From the NCBI GenBank assembly GCA_963840095.1, contig CAWIXN010000013.1, forward strand, positions 558,001-622,000: 64,000 nucleotides of DNA, read 5' to 3'. A program made the translations under genes and the position numbers. The first letter of the stretch is position 1; every line of letters begins with the position of its first letter. Under the pieces are notes generated by a model that ran no database searches, was not told the DNA's origin, and was given only the letters and a program-made list of their open reading frames with translations. Of this stretch, positions 17,440 through 25,583 are shown piece by piece. The DNA is from DATBGO01 sp963840095. GTDB taxonomy: Bacteria > Actinomycetota > Actinomycetes > Streptosporangiales > Streptosporangiaceae.

Positions 17440-18368
17440 CCATCTTCATCGACCCTGACCTGCCCGCCGACGCGCTACGGCAGGCGCTCTACGCCGGGAA
17501 CCTGGTAGTCCTGACCCGGCTGCGGGCGGTCTCCGATTTCGTGGAGTACACCCGAGACCAGCTCGCCGAGCTATTCAGGCCGCATGACCCTGAACACGCG
17601 CACGAGCATTTCGATCCGGCCGAAATGGCCAAGCTGCTCGGTTACTGGAAGCCCCGCTTCATCCACGCCGACCGGTCGAAGAGCCTGGTCCGCGAGATCG
17701 TCGCCGAAGCCGGCCTGCCAGCTGAATATACCCACTACGACCTCCCGAAGCCGCGCACGTCCTTTCCCGTGGGACACCTCACCACCGGCGTCGCGTTCGC
17801 CTTCCCGTGGCACCGCGACGTCTGGTACAGCGCGCCTGCCCAGCAGCTCAACTGGTGGCTTCCGGTCTTCGCCGCCCGCGAGAACAATTCCATGAGCTTC
17901 GATCTGCCCAGCTTCGATCGGGCCGTCCCGAATAGCTCAGGCACCTTCGATTATTACCAGAACAACGCGAAGCGGCTCACCACCGCGACGCAGGTCACCA
18001 AGGAGGTGCAGGCGCGGCCCGGAGCGCTGGATCACAAGCCCGTGCATGAGCTTGTGGTACTCCCCGGTCCCGGAGAGGTCCTGCTCTTTTCCGGCGCCCA
18101 GCTGCACACCTCGATCCCGAATACCTCGGGACGGGCCAGGTACAGCGTCGATTTCCGCACGGTCGATGCCAGGGACCTGCTGGCGGGCCGGGGCGCGCCG
18201 CTAGTGGACGTCGATTGCTCGGGAACGGCGATACGGGATTTCCATAACGTCGCGAACGGCAGTGCCTTCGACGAGCAGCTGGTCACCGAGCTGTTCGGAC
18301 CGGCACCGGCCGACGCGATGCTGGTGTTCAGCGGGGCGGACGCGGGGAACTCGGCCACCCCGGCCTGA
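17436..18368 (+). CDS. Fe(II)/2-oxoglutarate oxygenase-like protein
   Basis: I recognise no close named relative. This 310-residue protein shows a facial-triad pattern: HRD in FPWHRDVWYSAP (His about 126, Asp about 128), a distal His in SGAQLHTSIPNTSG (about 223), and an Arg in RARYSVDFRTV suited to bind 2-oxoglutarate, as in phytanoyl-CoA dioxygenase-like enzymes. It overlaps the PIG-L gene by ATGA, so the two are translationally coupled. A hydroxylation or oxidation of an EPS sugar is an inference from context. Confidence 0.7.
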   Translation: MTIFIDPDLPADALRQALYAGNLVVLTRLRAVSDFVEYTRDQLAELFRPHDPEHAHEHFDPAEMAKLLGYWKPRFIHADRSKSLVREIVAEAGLPAEYTHYDLPKPRTSFPVGHLTTGVAFAFPWHRDVWYSAPAQQLNWWLPVFAARENNSMSFDLPSFDRAVPNSSGTFDYYQNNAKRLTTATQVTKEVQARPGALDHKPVHELVVLPGPGEVLLFSGAQLHTSIPNTSGRARYSVDFRTVDARDLLAGRGAPLVDVDCSGTAIRDFHNVANGSAFDEQLVTELFGPAPADAMLVFSGADAGNSATPA

Positions 18369-18471
18369 CCCCTGACCCCGCCAGTCGGCCGACGGGCCAC
18401 CAGGCCCGTCGGCCGCTCGCGGTCAGGTCACCTCAGCTCTGCGATGGCTCTTCAGCCGCCCGGGCCTGGCC

Positions 18472-19665
18472 TCAGGGGAAGAACACCAGGAACGCGCCGG
18501 AGTCCACGGGCGGCGGGGGCGGCGCGACCGCGCCCGGGGTGACTTCGACATCCACCCAGCGGTTCTCGCCGTGGTCCTTGGTGTCGAACGTGTAGGGGTA
18601 GGCAAACGCCCCGTTCTGATACGTGGAGTTACCAGTGACCAGAGTGCCGAGGCTGTTGGAGATGCACGGGGCGGCGTCAGCCACGTTGGGCGCAGTCAGC
18701 GGCCCGGCGGTGATCCCGTTGCCTCCGGGACCCGTGCTGTAGTAGTAGACGTCCTCCGTGTAGAACTCCTGGCCGCCGCCGTAGTACATCGAGACCTTGT
18801 AGTCCCCCGCGGGAAGCGTGATTCCGCTGTACGCGCACGCCACCCAGCCGCTGCCCGCCGCGCCCGACCACGACGGCGCCGTGTTGTCGGTGCCCGCGAC
18901 CACGGCCTGCGTGGCCACATTCCAGATCGCGCACCGGGACGGCAGCACGGACACGCCGGGAGGGCTGTAGAACCAGATGTTGTTCAGCGTGCAGGGCTGC
19001 GACAGCTTGAACTCGGTCCCCGAGGTCTGCTGCCCGGTGTCAATGCTGAGGGTGTTCGGGGGCGTCGGGTAGTTCGGCCAAAGCCGGTAGGACGCGCTGA
19101 CCGGGGCGGTGTCGGTGACCTGGACGTCCATCCAGAAGTTGCTGGAGTTCGACCCGTAGGCCGGCATGTTGACGGTCGGATCCGAACCGGCCACGGCGAA
19201 CGGGCCCTGGTCCACCGAGAACGGGGCCGGCAGCGTCCCTGACTGGTCGGAATAGGCGGTCAGCGGGCCGTTGACGATCCCGGTGCTGTAGGGCTCACCG
19301 CTGCCGAACTGATTCGAGGTGTCGGGGAAGCCGCCGGTGAACCCGGTCGCGGCGATGTAGCCGACGCCGATGGTCAGCGGGATCGGCGCGGGCAGCGGCA
19401 CATAGTTCCACTGCCCGGCGGTCAGCGGGCCCGAGGTGACCGTGGCGCTGGAGATGAGAGTTCCGGTGGCATTGGCGTACGGCTGCCACAGCGCGAACTT
19501 CTGCGGCGAGGTGGACTGGCCGGTGTTGCACACCCACCACCAGTACCCGTCGAACCATATCCCGCCCGTGGTGACCTCGAACGCGACGCCCGCCAGGAAC
19601 GGCCCGGAGTAGGAAACGGCGCTGGCAGGCCCGTTCGTGGATGAGAACAGCCGGTAGGTGGCCAT
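18472..19665 (-). CDS. Secreted-type repeat protein resembling DUF4082, two modules
   Basis: This 397-residue protein has no signal peptide of its own. Module A (about 1-190) has YRLFSSTNGPASAVSYSGPF, GQWNYVPLPAPIPL and FPDTSNQFG; module B (about 195-385) has LNNIWFYSPPG, GWVACAYSGITLPAGDYKV and RWVDVEVTP. Both look like beta-rich, Trp/Tyr-rich carbohydrate-binding-like folds related to DUF4082. Its ATG overlaps the stop of the Tat-signal gene upstream (TGATG). In the paralogue at 21076 the same modules follow that signal domain in one chain. It ends in a proline stretch and a short hydrophobic tail. Function unknown; a wall or matrix role is inferred. Confidence 0.75.
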   Translation of the reverse strand: MATYRLFSSTNGPASAVSYSGPFLAGVAFEVTTGGIWFDGYWWWVCNTGQSTSPQKFALWQPYANATGTLISSATVTSGPLTAGQWNYVPLPAPIPLTIGVGYIAATGFTGGFPDTSNQFGSGEPYSTGIVNGPLTAYSDQSGTLPAPFSVDQGPFAVAGSDPTVNMPAYGSNSSNFWMDVQVTDTAPVSASYRLWPNYPTPPNTLSIDTGQQTSGTEFKLSQPCTLNNIWFYSPPGVSVLPSRCAIWNVATQAVVAGTDNTAPSWSGAAGSGWVACAYSGITLPAGDYKVSMYYGGGQEFYTEDVYYYSTGPGGNGITAGPLTAPNVADAAPCISNSLGTLVTGNSTYQNGAFAYPYTFDTKDHGENRWVDVEVTPGAVAPPPPPVDSGAFLVFFP

Positions 19666-20198
19666 CAGTCGAACCCGTTCACGAACGCGGCCAGCAGCCA
19701 GGTGCCCTTGGCCGCGTTATAGATGAAGCCGAGCAGGTCAGTCTGGCCCGGCGTGGTGCTGAGGGTGGGCTGCGGCAGGCCAGTGGAGAACTCAAAGTCA
19801 CTGCCCCAGGTGATCGCGGCGGACCCGGCGGTGCCCTGCGTGACCTGGAAGACGATCTGCTGTCCGTCCACTGAATTGGACGGGTTGGCGACGGTGCGGC
19901 TCGCGGCGATGGTCACGCGGTAATCGTTGCCGAGCGAGGCGTCCACGGCGATCGTCGCCGCGTCGGTCAGTGCGACGACAGCGGGTGCCACCGCCGCCGA
20001 TTCGACGATCGTGGCCTGCCCGGCCACGGCGGTGCGCGCCCCGGCGGCCAGGGCCGGGGAGCCCGTGGCCTCGGCCAGCAGTGAAACTCCCGCCGCGCCG
20101 ACCGCGGCTACCCCGGCGGTCCTGGCGAACACCGTCCGGCGGCTCAGCCCCCGGCTAGAACCTGGCGCAAGCCGACGAGCAGAGGATTGCCTGGCCAT
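19665..20198 (-). CDS. Tat-exported small domain protein paired with the repeat protein
   Basis: This 177-residue protein starts at ATG 20198 behind a GGGGGAGG ribosome site. The twin-arginine signal GLSRRTVFARTAG is followed by a hydrophobic stretch and a likely cleavage after SPALAA. The rest (about 80-177) has VVALTDAATIAVDASLGN and ITWGSDFEFSTGLPQP, a beta-strand-rich domain I cannot name. The same domain occurs in the fused paralogue at 21076 (about residues 85-205). Its stop codon overlaps the start of the two-module protein, so both are probably made together. Confidence 0.75.
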   Translation of the reverse strand: MARQSSARRLAPGSSRGLSRRTVFARTAGVAAVGAAGVSLLAEATGSPALAAGARTAVAGQATIVESAAVAPAVVALTDAATIAVDASLGNDYRVTIAASRTVANPSNSVDGQQIVFQVTQGTAGSAAITWGSDFEFSTGLPQPTLSTTPGQTDLLGFIYNAAKGTWLLAAFVNGFD

Positions 20199-20324
20199 TG
20201 TGCCTCGCCTCCCCCGCAGAGTCTGACCTAGCCCTGCCAGACACAAGACGCTCAGGCAGCCAATCTGGTTCACACGTCAGCGATGCAGCATCCGGCGTAT
20301 GTCGAGCGGAGCGGACCATTTTCA

Positions 20325-21005
20325 TCAAAAGCCTTTCCAGCTGCCACAGAGCCCAGCGGCCTTGACGGCCGCGATGTCGGCGGGCACCGACCCGCGGAGG
20401 TAGATGCCCAGGTCCTCGGGCGCGTAGCTCCAGCGGCCGTGGGCGTAATTGAACACGTCCTCGGTCGTGGCCACGGCCCCGGTGAGGGCCTCGGTGAGGA
20501 TGGCCGCGTCGCCAAAGACGGTCATGGACTTAATGACCCTGGACTTCCCCGTGCTGGCCGATGGACAGCCGTCATGCACCCTGATCCAGATGGTCTGTGA
20601 GATCACGTGCTGAGTGGCCGGGGAGAGCAGGTCCCAGGAGGCGGCGAAGTTGCTGGCAAAGTACTCCTCGTTAAACCGCACGGCGGTGGCGCGAACGCCG
20701 GCCTTCATCCCCGGGCGGGCCGGGCTGGGCGATGATGCTGTGGCGGGAGCGGTCCGGTTCGATGCCGCGGCGGGATCAGTCTTGCCCTGAGCATCCGGTG
20801 CCGCGGCGGTGGAGTGCGGACTGGCGGAAGCGGACGCATGGCTGGCGGAGGGCTGGCTGGCCGAGGGCGCACTGGCCGCTGGCCCGCTGGCGGAGGGCGG
20901 GCCGGCGGAAGGCCCGCTGGCTGCGGACTGAAAGGCGGCTGGGCTACCGCAGCCGACCAGGCCAGCGGCCACCAGTCCGGCCAGAAGACCCTTAGGAAAA
21001 CGCAT
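20325..21005 (-). CDS. Lipoprotein with Ser/Ala/Pro-rich linker
   Basis: This 226-residue protein has a signal peptide and lipobox LVAAGLVGCGSP, so it should be anchored in the outer face of the membrane. A low-complexity linker of about 85 residues (repeats of SAS/GPSA) leads to a globular C-terminal domain of about 120 residues with FNEEYFASNFAASWDLLSP and FNYAHGRWSYAPEDLGIYL. That domain resembles small SnoaL/NTF2-like folds. It lies between the two secreted repeat-protein loci. Function unknown. Confidence 0.75.
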   Translation of the reverse strand: MRFPKGLLAGLVAAGLVGCGSPAAFQSAASGPSAGPPSASGPAASAPSASQPSASHASASASPHSTAAAPDAQGKTDPAAASNRTAPATASSPSPARPGMKAGVRATAVRFNEEYFASNFAASWDLLSPATQHVISQTIWIRVHDGCPSASTGKSRVIKSMTVFGDAAILTEALTGAVATTEDVFNYAHGRWSYAPEDLGIYLRGSVPADIAAVKAAGLCGSWKGF

Positions 21006-21075
21006 TGTGCTCGCGGTCCTTTCGCTGCAGGTGCTTGACCCGACGCCTGCCCACCACGTGCGGCCTGCCGGCGGC

Positions 21076-22845
21076 TCAGGTGGGCGTGACCTCGACGTCA
21101 ACCCAGAAGTTCTCGCCGTTGCCGCCGCTGGCATAGGTCAATGGGTAGGCCCAGGAGCCCTGGTTGTACGTGCTCTGGCCGGGGCTGGTGGCGGCGGACG
21201 TGCTGGGCGCGGTGACCGGGCCGGCGGTGATCCCGCTGGCGCCGGGGCCGCCGCCGCCCCAGTAGTCGATCGTGGCCAGGAACCAGGTGGACCCGCCCGC
21301 GTAGAACACCGCCACCTTGTAGTCCCCGGCGGGGAGCGTGACGCCGCTGTAAGCGCAGGCCACCCAGCCAGATCCGGCCGCTCCCGACCAGGTCGGCGAG
21401 GAGTTGTTGGTGCCTGCCACGACGGTCTGCGTGCTGACGTTCCAGATCGCGCACCTGGTCGGCAGCGCTGCCGCGCCGGATCCGGAGTAGAACCAGATGT
21501 TGTCGAGCGTGCAGGACGCCGACAGCCGGAACTCGGTCGCCAGGGTATAGCCGGTGGTGAGGGCACTGACGGCGCCCGGGAGCGTCGGGTAGCTGGGCCA
21601 CAGCCGGTAGGACGTGCCGGCGGGCGGCTTCGTGTCGACCTGGACGTCCATCCAGAAGTTGCTGGCGCCCGTCCCGTAGACGGGCATGGTCACCGTCGGG
21701 TCGGTGCCCGCGACGCTGAACACGCCCTGATCGCCGTTGAACGGCGACGGGAGCGTCCCGGTGGTGTCGGAATAGGCCGTCAGCGGGCCGCTCACGATCC
21801 CGGCGCTGTAGGGACCACCGCTGCCGAACTGGCCCGACGTGTCGGGGAAGCTGTTGCTGAACCCGGTCGCGGCGATGTAGGTGGCGCCGATCGCCAGCGG
21901 CACCGGCGCCGCCAGCGGTACGTAATTCCACTGCCCGGCGAGCAGGGCGGCGGAGGTGACCGCGGTCTTGGCGACCAGCGACCCGCTGGCGGGCTTGGCG
22001 TACTGGCACCAGAGCGCGAACTTCTGCGCCGATGTGGACTGGCCGGACGGGCACACCCACCACCAGAATCCGTCCAGCCAGCAGCCGCCGGTGGTGACGG
22101 CGAAGACGACGCCGGCCAGGAACGGCCCGGTATAGGAAACCGGGCTGGACGGCCCGCTGGTGGTTTGGAACAACCGGTAGGTGTCCGGCGGCGGGGCGAC
22201 GACCGTCGTGGCGAACCCCTGGACGAACGCGGCCAGCAGCCATTTGCCCTTGGACGCGTTGTAGATGAAGCCCAGCACGTCGGTCTGGCCCGCCGCGGTG
22301 CTCAGGGTGGGCTGCGGCAGGCCAGTGGAGAACTCGTAGCCGCTGCCCCAGGTGATCGCGGCGGACCCGGCGGCGCCCTGCGTGATCTGGAAGGTGATCT
22401 TCTGCCCGTCGGCCGGATTGGCCGGGTTGCCCATGGCGCGGCTCGCGGCGATGGTCACCCGGAAGTCGTTGCCAAGCGAGGCATCGACGGCGATCGTCGC
22501 GGCGTCGGTCAGCGCGACGACCGCGGGCGCCACCGCACCCTGTTCCACGGTCGTGGCCTGCCCGGCCACAGCGGCGCGCCCGCCGACGGCAGCCAGTGCC
22601 GGGGAGGAGGCGGTCTCCGCCAGCACCGATCCCCCGGCCGCCCCGACGGCGGCCACTCCCACCGCCCGGACGAAGATCTTCCGGCGGCTCAGCCCCCGTT
22701 CCGGCCCCTTCGGGAGCCGGTCGAGCTCAGCGCCCGCCTGGCCGGAACCCGCATCACTTGAACCTGCCTGGCCGGAACCCGGCTGGCCGGAACGCGCGTT
22801 GCCGGAACCCGGCGCTCGCCTGCGAGTCGGGGATTGCCTGTCCAA
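21076..22845 (-). CDS. Tat-exported three-part repeat protein (fused paralogue)
   Basis: This 589-residue protein starts with TTG at 22845, six bases after GGGAGG. A short Gly/Ser/Ala-rich head with degenerate repeats precedes the Tat signal GLSRRKIFVRAVG. Then follow the small domain (VVALTDAATIAVDASLGN), a linker VVAPPPD, module A (GQWNYVPLAAPVPL, FPDTSGQFG) and module B (LDNIWFYSGSG, GWVACAYSGVTLPAGDYKV). It equals the products of the 19665 and 18472 genes joined in one chain. It should be secreted folded; a role in the EPS matrix or cell surface is inferred from position. Confidence 0.78.
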   Translation of the reverse strand: MDRQSPTRRRAPGSGNARSGQPGSGQAGSSDAGSGQAGAELDRLPKGPERGLSRRKIFVRAVGVAAVGAAGGSVLAETASSPALAAVGGRAAVAGQATTVEQGAVAPAVVALTDAATIAVDASLGNDFRVTIAASRAMGNPANPADGQKITFQITQGAAGSAAITWGSGYEFSTGLPQPTLSTAAGQTDVLGFIYNASKGKWLLAAFVQGFATTVVAPPPDTYRLFQTTSGPSSPVSYTGPFLAGVVFAVTTGGCWLDGFWWWVCPSGQSTSAQKFALWCQYAKPASGSLVAKTAVTSAALLAGQWNYVPLAAPVPLAIGATYIAATGFSNSFPDTSGQFGSGGPYSAGIVSGPLTAYSDTTGTLPSPFNGDQGVFSVAGTDPTVTMPVYGTGASNFWMDVQVDTKPPAGTSYRLWPSYPTLPGAVSALTTGYTLATEFRLSASCTLDNIWFYSGSGAAALPTRCAIWNVSTQTVVAGTNNSSPTWSGAAGSGWVACAYSGVTLPAGDYKVAVFYAGGSTWFLATIDYWGGGGPGASGITAGPVTAPSTSAATSPGQSTYNQGSWAYPLTYASGGNGENFWVDVEVTPT

Positions 22846-23182
22846 TGGTGCCTCCCTTATCAGCTGAGCACGCGCGGCAGGTGAGGCCCTGAGAGCAGGG
22901 TCACACTGGCAGCAGCCGTGCTCCGGGGGGGACTGGTCAGCCCAGCCGCGGATGGCGAGCCACCTAAGGATGATTCGCAGCGCCGGGTCATTATCGCCTT
23001 CCCTAGCCGAGGCCCGGGCTCAGCCCCCCTTGGAGATACGACGCCTATGCGGCCAACCCGGTTGACACATTTCATCTGGCCATTTTCCCGGCAGGTCACC
23101 GCGACCAGCCGGCCATCCTCGGCCCGGAGCCCCCGGCCGCGCCGCCACGAGGCCAGACGACCGCCGTCACGGTGCCGCGCGG
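22846..23182 (-). other. Intergenic region before the fused repeat-protein gene
   Basis: This 337-base region lies between the pyruvyl transferase stop and the next start on the same strand. A 108-codon frame overlapping the pyruvyl transferase stop exists but is low-complexity and does not look coding. No repeat or terminator stands out. Confidence 0.4.
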
Positions 23183-24481
23183 TCATCGCGCGCCCCGGGG
23201 AGCCAGACGGTCCTGCGCCGCGTCCTGCCCCCGCTTCCGGGCCGGGAAGAGCCGGGCGGACAGCAGGGCGAATTGATCCTGAAGGTCGCGCGCATTGGCT
23301 GCGTTGCGTTCCGTCATCGTCTGCAGGAGCTGCGCGTGAGCACCTTCCAGCTCGGTGAACTGCTTGATGAGCAGGTCAACGTCCAGCGAGTCGGCGAACT
23401 GATTGCATCCGGCCAGCCCCATGTCCGCCATCAGGGGAATGAACTTCTGCGAATAGCCGAGCGATATCGTCGGCTTGCAGAGCTTGAGGGCGCACATCAC
23501 ATTGTGATACCGCGTGGCGACGACCGTTCCGGCGGGCGCCATCACCCGCATCAGGTCGGTCAGGGAAGCGGCGGCCTCGGCGCCGAGGAGGCCCGGCTCG
23601 AGATCGGGCCGGGAACCCCGCACTTCGGCCAGGATCTGGTCGGCGATGGTCTTGTCGAACTTGTCGTCCCCCCCGAACAGCCGGACCCGGTGACCGGTGT
23701 CGACCAGCCACCCGACGAAGGACGCCAGCTTCTCGACGTAGGAGGAGTGGATCTGGTCCGCGCGCCGGCGGTCATCGTTGCCGCCGTGGTAGTCCATCAC
23801 GCCCACCCCGACGATCTGCGGGTCACCGGGGTCATAGGGCGGCGTCGGCACGCCGAAGACGAGGTCGGGATAGACATGATCCCCGGAAGTGTCCAGGCCG
23901 CGCTGCCGCATCGCATCCCTGGAGTAGGTGTCGCGGTAGGACCGGTAAGCGGCTAGCCGTGCGGTCGAGTTGGACAGCCAGCGCGTGGCCCGCTTGTTGA
24001 TGTCGTTCGCCCCGACGCTGAGCAGCGCCACTTTCGTCCCGAAGAGCTTCCCCGACGCGCAGAGCAAAAACAGCGCGTAAGGAAACCCCCAGGCATGCTG
24101 GGGCAGGGTTGCCTCAAGCGCCCCGGCACCGGGCACGATCACCACGTCGTGCCTGCGCACCCAGGACGCCGTCCGGGCCGCGTCGATGCCCTTGCCCAGC
24201 GCCTTGAGGAAGGCGGCCCGCGCGCCGGATGCCCGGTGCTCGTATCTCTGGTACCAGAACAGCGGGATGGCGTCGACGCCGTAGTGGGATCGGACCCGCT
24301 CGGGGCCGCCGCACATGGCGTCGACGACGGCATCGGGATGGGCATCGGCCAGGTAGGCGAGGACCGTCTCCATGGACGCATCGTTACCTGAGTTGCCTGA
24401 ACCGAGGAGGCCGAGCAGCCCGACCCGGGGGGCCGCGGCGACCGGGCGGGCGCTCCGGCCGCTCATGTCACGGCCGGTCAT
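23183..24481 (-). CDS. Polysaccharide pyruvyl transferase
   Basis: This 432-residue protein has the PF04230-type landmarks: LLGSGNSGNDASMETV near the N-terminus and ATRYHNVMCALKLCKP with TISLGYSQKF near residue 320. These enzymes put pyruvate ketals on sugars from phosphoenolpyruvate and so give polysaccharides negative charge. The start at 24481 overlaps the GT2 stop as ATGA; a second in-frame ATG lies at 24466. The longer upstream frame is only the repeat DNA of the GT2 gene read in another frame. Confidence 0.9.
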   Translation of the reverse strand: MTGRDMSGRSARPVAAAPRVGLLGLLGSGNSGNDASMETVLAYLADAHPDAVVDAMCGGPERVRSHYGVDAIPLFWYQRYEHRASGARAAFLKALGKGIDAARTASWVRRHDVVIVPGAGALEATLPQHAWGFPYALFLLCASGKLFGTKVALLSVGANDINKRATRWLSNSTARLAAYRSYRDTYSRDAMRQRGLDTSGDHVYPDLVFGVPTPPYDPGDPQIVGVGVMDYHGGNDDRRRADQIHSSYVEKLASFVGWLVDTGHRVRLFGGDDKFDKTIADQILAEVRGSRPDLEPGLLGAEAAASLTDLMRVMAPAGTVVATRYHNVMCALKLCKPTISLGYSQKFIPLMADMGLAGCNQFADSLDVDLLIKQFTELEGAHAQLLQTMTERNAANARDLQDQFALLSARLFPARKRGQDAAQDRLAPRGAR

Positions 24482-25518
24482 GACAACCCGCCCTCCCGGC
24501 CGGCGACGGCCGCGTCGACCGAGACAGACGAACTGGTCTCCAGGCCGGCGACGGCCGCGTCCACCTGGCCAGGCAACCTGGTCTCCCGGCCGGGGACGAC
24601 CGCGTCGACCGAGATAACGTGCTGGATCTGGCGATGCGGCACGGGAGGTACCGCCCCCACAGCGCGGCCCGGGGAAACCCGGCTGGCCAGCCACCGCACC
24701 AGGTGCCCGTAGCACTCGTGGCGGTCGGCGGCCGACAGCGGCGCCCGGCGGATCGCCGCGATGTAGGCCCATACGTACTCGGTGTGCAGCCGGACGGCCG
24801 GGTGCCGCCACGGGTCGGCCCGCCGCGGGTCCATGTTCGCGCACCGGCTGCGCACCGTCGGGCAGGCCCGCTCGGCCCGGCCGGGGTGATCGCGCCGGAA
24901 GTACAGCCACTCGGGGACCTGGTAGAACGGGCCGTTCAGGGCCAGTTCCGTGATGATGGTGCGGTCCGAGTGGTGGTAGCTGTCCTTCATGGCCGTCCGG
25001 CGGAGGACCTCGGTCCTCATGACGCCGCCGTCGTCATCTCCCCCGCTGTCGAAGAGCATGCTGCGGAACCGCTCCGGCGCCCGCGGCGAGGCCGTGGCCA
25101 GCGGATAGTCCAGCGCCTTGGTCACGGTGCCGGAGCCGTCGATCATCGCCGTCCACGAGTGGGCGAGCACGACTTGCGGGCGCTCGTCGAGCGCGGCCAC
25201 GCAGCGCTCGAGCAGCTCGCGGCCGTACAGGTCGTCATTGGACGCCCACTTGAACAGCTCGCCCCGGGCCCGGTTCGCGACGAAGTTGTGGTTCGGGGCG
25301 AGACCGACGTTGCGCGGCTGCCGGAAATAGCTGACCCGGGAGTCCTGCTTCACGTAGCGACGGCAGATGTCGGCGGTGCTGTCGGTCGAGGCGTTATCCG
25401 AGATGATCAGCTCGAAGTCCTCGTAGCTCTGGCCGAGCAGCGCGTCGATCGACTCGGCGAGGTAGTTCTCGCCGTTGTAGACCGGGAGCCCGACGGTCAG
25501 CCGGGGTACCGCATTCAT
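24478..25518 (-). CDS. Glycosyltransferase family 2 with a repeated C-terminal tail
   Basis: This 346-residue protein has a GT-A fold: LTVGLPVYNGENYLAESI, LIISDNASTDSTADI and the metal-binding region WASNDDLYG. It would add one sugar to the lipid-linked EPS repeat in the cytoplasm. The last 45 or so residues come from a 45-bp DNA repeat (VDAAVAG-type units) and are not part of the fold. The ATG at 25518 is preferred because AGGAG lies ten bases upstream; another ATG is three codons earlier. Confidence 0.88.
   Translation of the reverse strand: MNAVPRLTVGLPVYNGENYLAESIDALLGQSYEDFELIISDNASTDSTADICRRYVKQDSRVSYFRQPRNVGLAPNHNFVANRARGELFKWASNDDLYGRELLERCVAALDERPQVVLAHSWTAMIDGSGTVTKALDYPLATASPRAPERFRSMLFDSGGDDDGGVMRTEVLRRTAMKDSYHHSDRTIITELALNGPFYQVPEWLYFRRDHPGRAERACPTVRSRCANMDPRRADPWRHPAVRLHTEYVWAYIAAIRRAPLSAADRHECYGHLVRWLASRVSPGRAVGAVPPVPHRQIQHVISVDAVVPGRETRLPGQVDAAVAGLETSSSVSVDAAVAGREGGLS
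24496..24614. repeat. 45-bp tandem repeat, about 2.6 copies, at the 3' end of the GT2 gene
   Basis: Units at 24496-24540, 24541-24585 and a partial third at 24586-24614 begin CCGGCCGGCGACGGCCGCGT with few differences. The unit is 15 codons long, so the GT2 frame is kept. Confidence 0.85.
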
Positions 25519-25583
25519 ATTCCTCATCTCCTGTTCTCAAGCCTGAATCGAAACCGCGCCGGTCAGGTCGGGAAGGCCGGCGC

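Noticed and set aside
21007..22761. Long plus-strand open frame of 584 codons
   Set aside because: It is antisense to the Tat-signal repeat protein. It is Arg/Gly/Ala-rich without motifs, as usual for the opposite strand of high-GC genes.
22860..23186. 108-codon frame starting in the pyruvyl transferase stop (ATGA)
   Set aside because: The overlap looks attractive, but the product is low-complexity with no fold or motif.
24482..24910. Longer N-terminus for the pyruvyl transferase
   Set aside because: The extra part is the GT2 gene and its repeat in another frame; the ATGA start at 24481 fits the family.
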